From Fagopyrum homotropicum (taxonomy: Eukaryota > Streptophyta > Magnoliopsida > Caryophyllales > Polygonaceae), in NCBI GenBank assembly GCA_033239125.1, contig BSWB01000003.1:106226320-106290319 (forward strand): a DNA stretch of 64,000 bases, read 5' to 3'. The notes below the pieces were generated by a model. That model had not been told where the DNA came from, made no database searches, and worked only from the letters and a program-made list of their open reading frames with translations. Numbering within the stretch: the first letter of the stretch is position 1; every line of letters begins with the position of its first letter. Made by a program: the position numbers and the translations under genes. This document shows, piece after piece, positions 62,862-64,000 of this stretch.

Positions 62862-64000
62862 TGAGGATTTGATGATTGACAGTTCGCTTTAGACATTCCA
62901 CCACCACTTTGTGAGTTTCTTTTTCTTTTCTTCTTTTCTTTCTTTCTTTTGAACATTAGGGACAATGTTCGTCCTAAGTATGGGGTGGGATGTACTAAAA
63001 GTTTGTAATAACTTCTACTCACTATGTTTGCTTTTATTCGAGACTATCATTGCATTCATTATATTGTTGCACGTTTCATTATTGCATTGCATGAAAAAGA
63101 ACTTGAAAAACCCATAAAAATTGAAAAATTTTGAAAATTTTGTGGTTCTAATGAATTGAGATGATTTCTATGATAATCACTACTTGTGAATTGAGTTTGA
63201 TGACAATTGCATGCTTAAAAGAATAGTGAATTGAAAAGAATTTGAATGAATGAATTTTACCTCTTTTGCAAGTTTCATAATGTGAAGAATGTTACCTAAA
63301 TCATGTTGAGAAATTGAAGTTGAAATCACACTATAAGTTCTTATACTTCTTGTTGAGATGATTAAGGCAATTCGATTTTTCTTTCTTCTTTCTTTGATCA
63401 TTTTAGCTCCTCATTGAAATATTGACCTCCCTTACCTATCCGGGAATTTGGAAAAGTGAATGAAAAAGGCATGTTTGATGTGGGAGGGCCATGAGAGCAA
63501 TTATTTGCAATCAAAAGAATAGAAAGGAATTCTAGGTTTGGGGAAGTCAATCATGATGATGAGTAACTCGGCACCATTCACATAGCCGGGTGTTTGTGTC
63601 TTGCCAAAGTCGGATTGAGCGATATTCCTAGCGGATTATGGTATGCGCGCTAAGGGTTTGAGGCATCTCATAAAAATTGAGAAATGCCAATTTCCTAGGC
63701 TTTGGTTTTTGTGCACCTCTATCCATAACTCCAAAAGTAAAGTCGAAAAATGAAAGGAAGAAGAGCGAAGCTCTAAGTTGAAGTGTTGCGGAAACCGCAA
63801 AAGAAGAAGAAGGGTAGTTGTCCACTTTCCCGGATTCATGCACCACATTCCTTAAAGTTTCCTTCCTTTTCCACATTCTAGACCTTTTCTTTGAAAGTAC
63901 TTAAGATCAAAAGAATGTTATATGACTTTGTGGTCTAAATTGAAGTTTCTTATCATTGATTTTGATAATGTTTGAAGGTTATGGTGCTTGTATAGAAGTT
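62862..64000 (+). other. 3' UTR of D, running off the window
   Basis: The internal polypurine-like AAGTATGGGGT is at 62976-62986, and the conserved 3' UTR block is at about 63533-63668 (GGCACCATTCACATAGCCGG, AGCGATATTCCTA). No gene is supported. By comparison with A1 the 3' LTR should start within about 300 bases beyond the window. Confidence 0.7.

Overview
The window looks like nuclear DNA from a flowering plant, probably a eudicot. It is repeat-rich chromatin made almost entirely of nested LTR retrotransposons. I see no host protein-coding gene, tRNA, rRNA, CRISPR array or bacterial-type operon. The dominant elements are large Ty3/gypsy retrotransposons of the Athila (non-chromovirus) lineage. 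This rests on the order gag, protease, reverse transcriptase (RT), RNase H (RH), integrase (INT), then an Athila-type 3' ORF. It also rests on LTRs of about 1.6-1.8 kb and a primer-binding site (PBS) complementary to the 3' end of plant tRNA-Asp. I cannot name the species.

Layout. 1-1556: old decayed sequence with a short chromovirus-like RT relic and a CT-rich stretch. 1557-15121 (+): element A1, with 5' LTR, decayed gag-pol, an env-like ORF split by a solo LTR (9727-11356, target-site duplication ACCAC), and a truncated 3' LTR. About 15119-17497: Ty1/copia-type material, namely an antisense gag fragment with a zinc knuckle and a small non-autonomous element (LTR 15870-16472, tRNA-iMet PBS, short internal region, truncated second LTR). 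17498-28118: family C. Two plus-strand LTR fragments are fused to each other and then head-on to a minus-strand LTR, which gives a large inverted repeat. The minus-strand C element that follows has lost integrase and the 3' ORF. 28119-52806 (-): element A2, interrupted by element B (30537-43802, TSD GTGAT) and by a solo LTR (44028-45694, TSD AGATT). 52812-64000 (+): element D, the best-preserved copy, which runs out of the window before its 3' LTR.

In these elements the gag protein would form the particle and protease would process the polyprotein. RT/RH would copy the RNA from the tRNA-Asp primer, and integrase (H2C2 zinc finger, DD35E core, C-terminal GPF-type module) would insert the cDNA. 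The role of the 3' ORF is unknown. No copy in the window is fully intact. D keeps all pol catalytic residues but has two in-frame stops in gag, one frameshift late in integrase and breaks in the 3' ORF.

The most unusual signal is a set of short palindromic motifs that behave like subfamily identity tags. A1, A2, B, D and the solo LTR at 44028 carry many copies of CCACGGCCGTGG and close variants, in the LTRs, the pol-to-3'-ORF spacer and even inside the protease-RT coding linker. Family C carries a different palindrome (CCTCGGTCGAGG type) at corresponding places. The solo LTR at 9727 carries a third (AAATCG..CGATTT type). Other recurring non-coding signals are a hairpin after pol, a polypurine-like 11-mer (AAGTATGGGGT) found at up to four places per element, and a conserved block in the 3' UTR.
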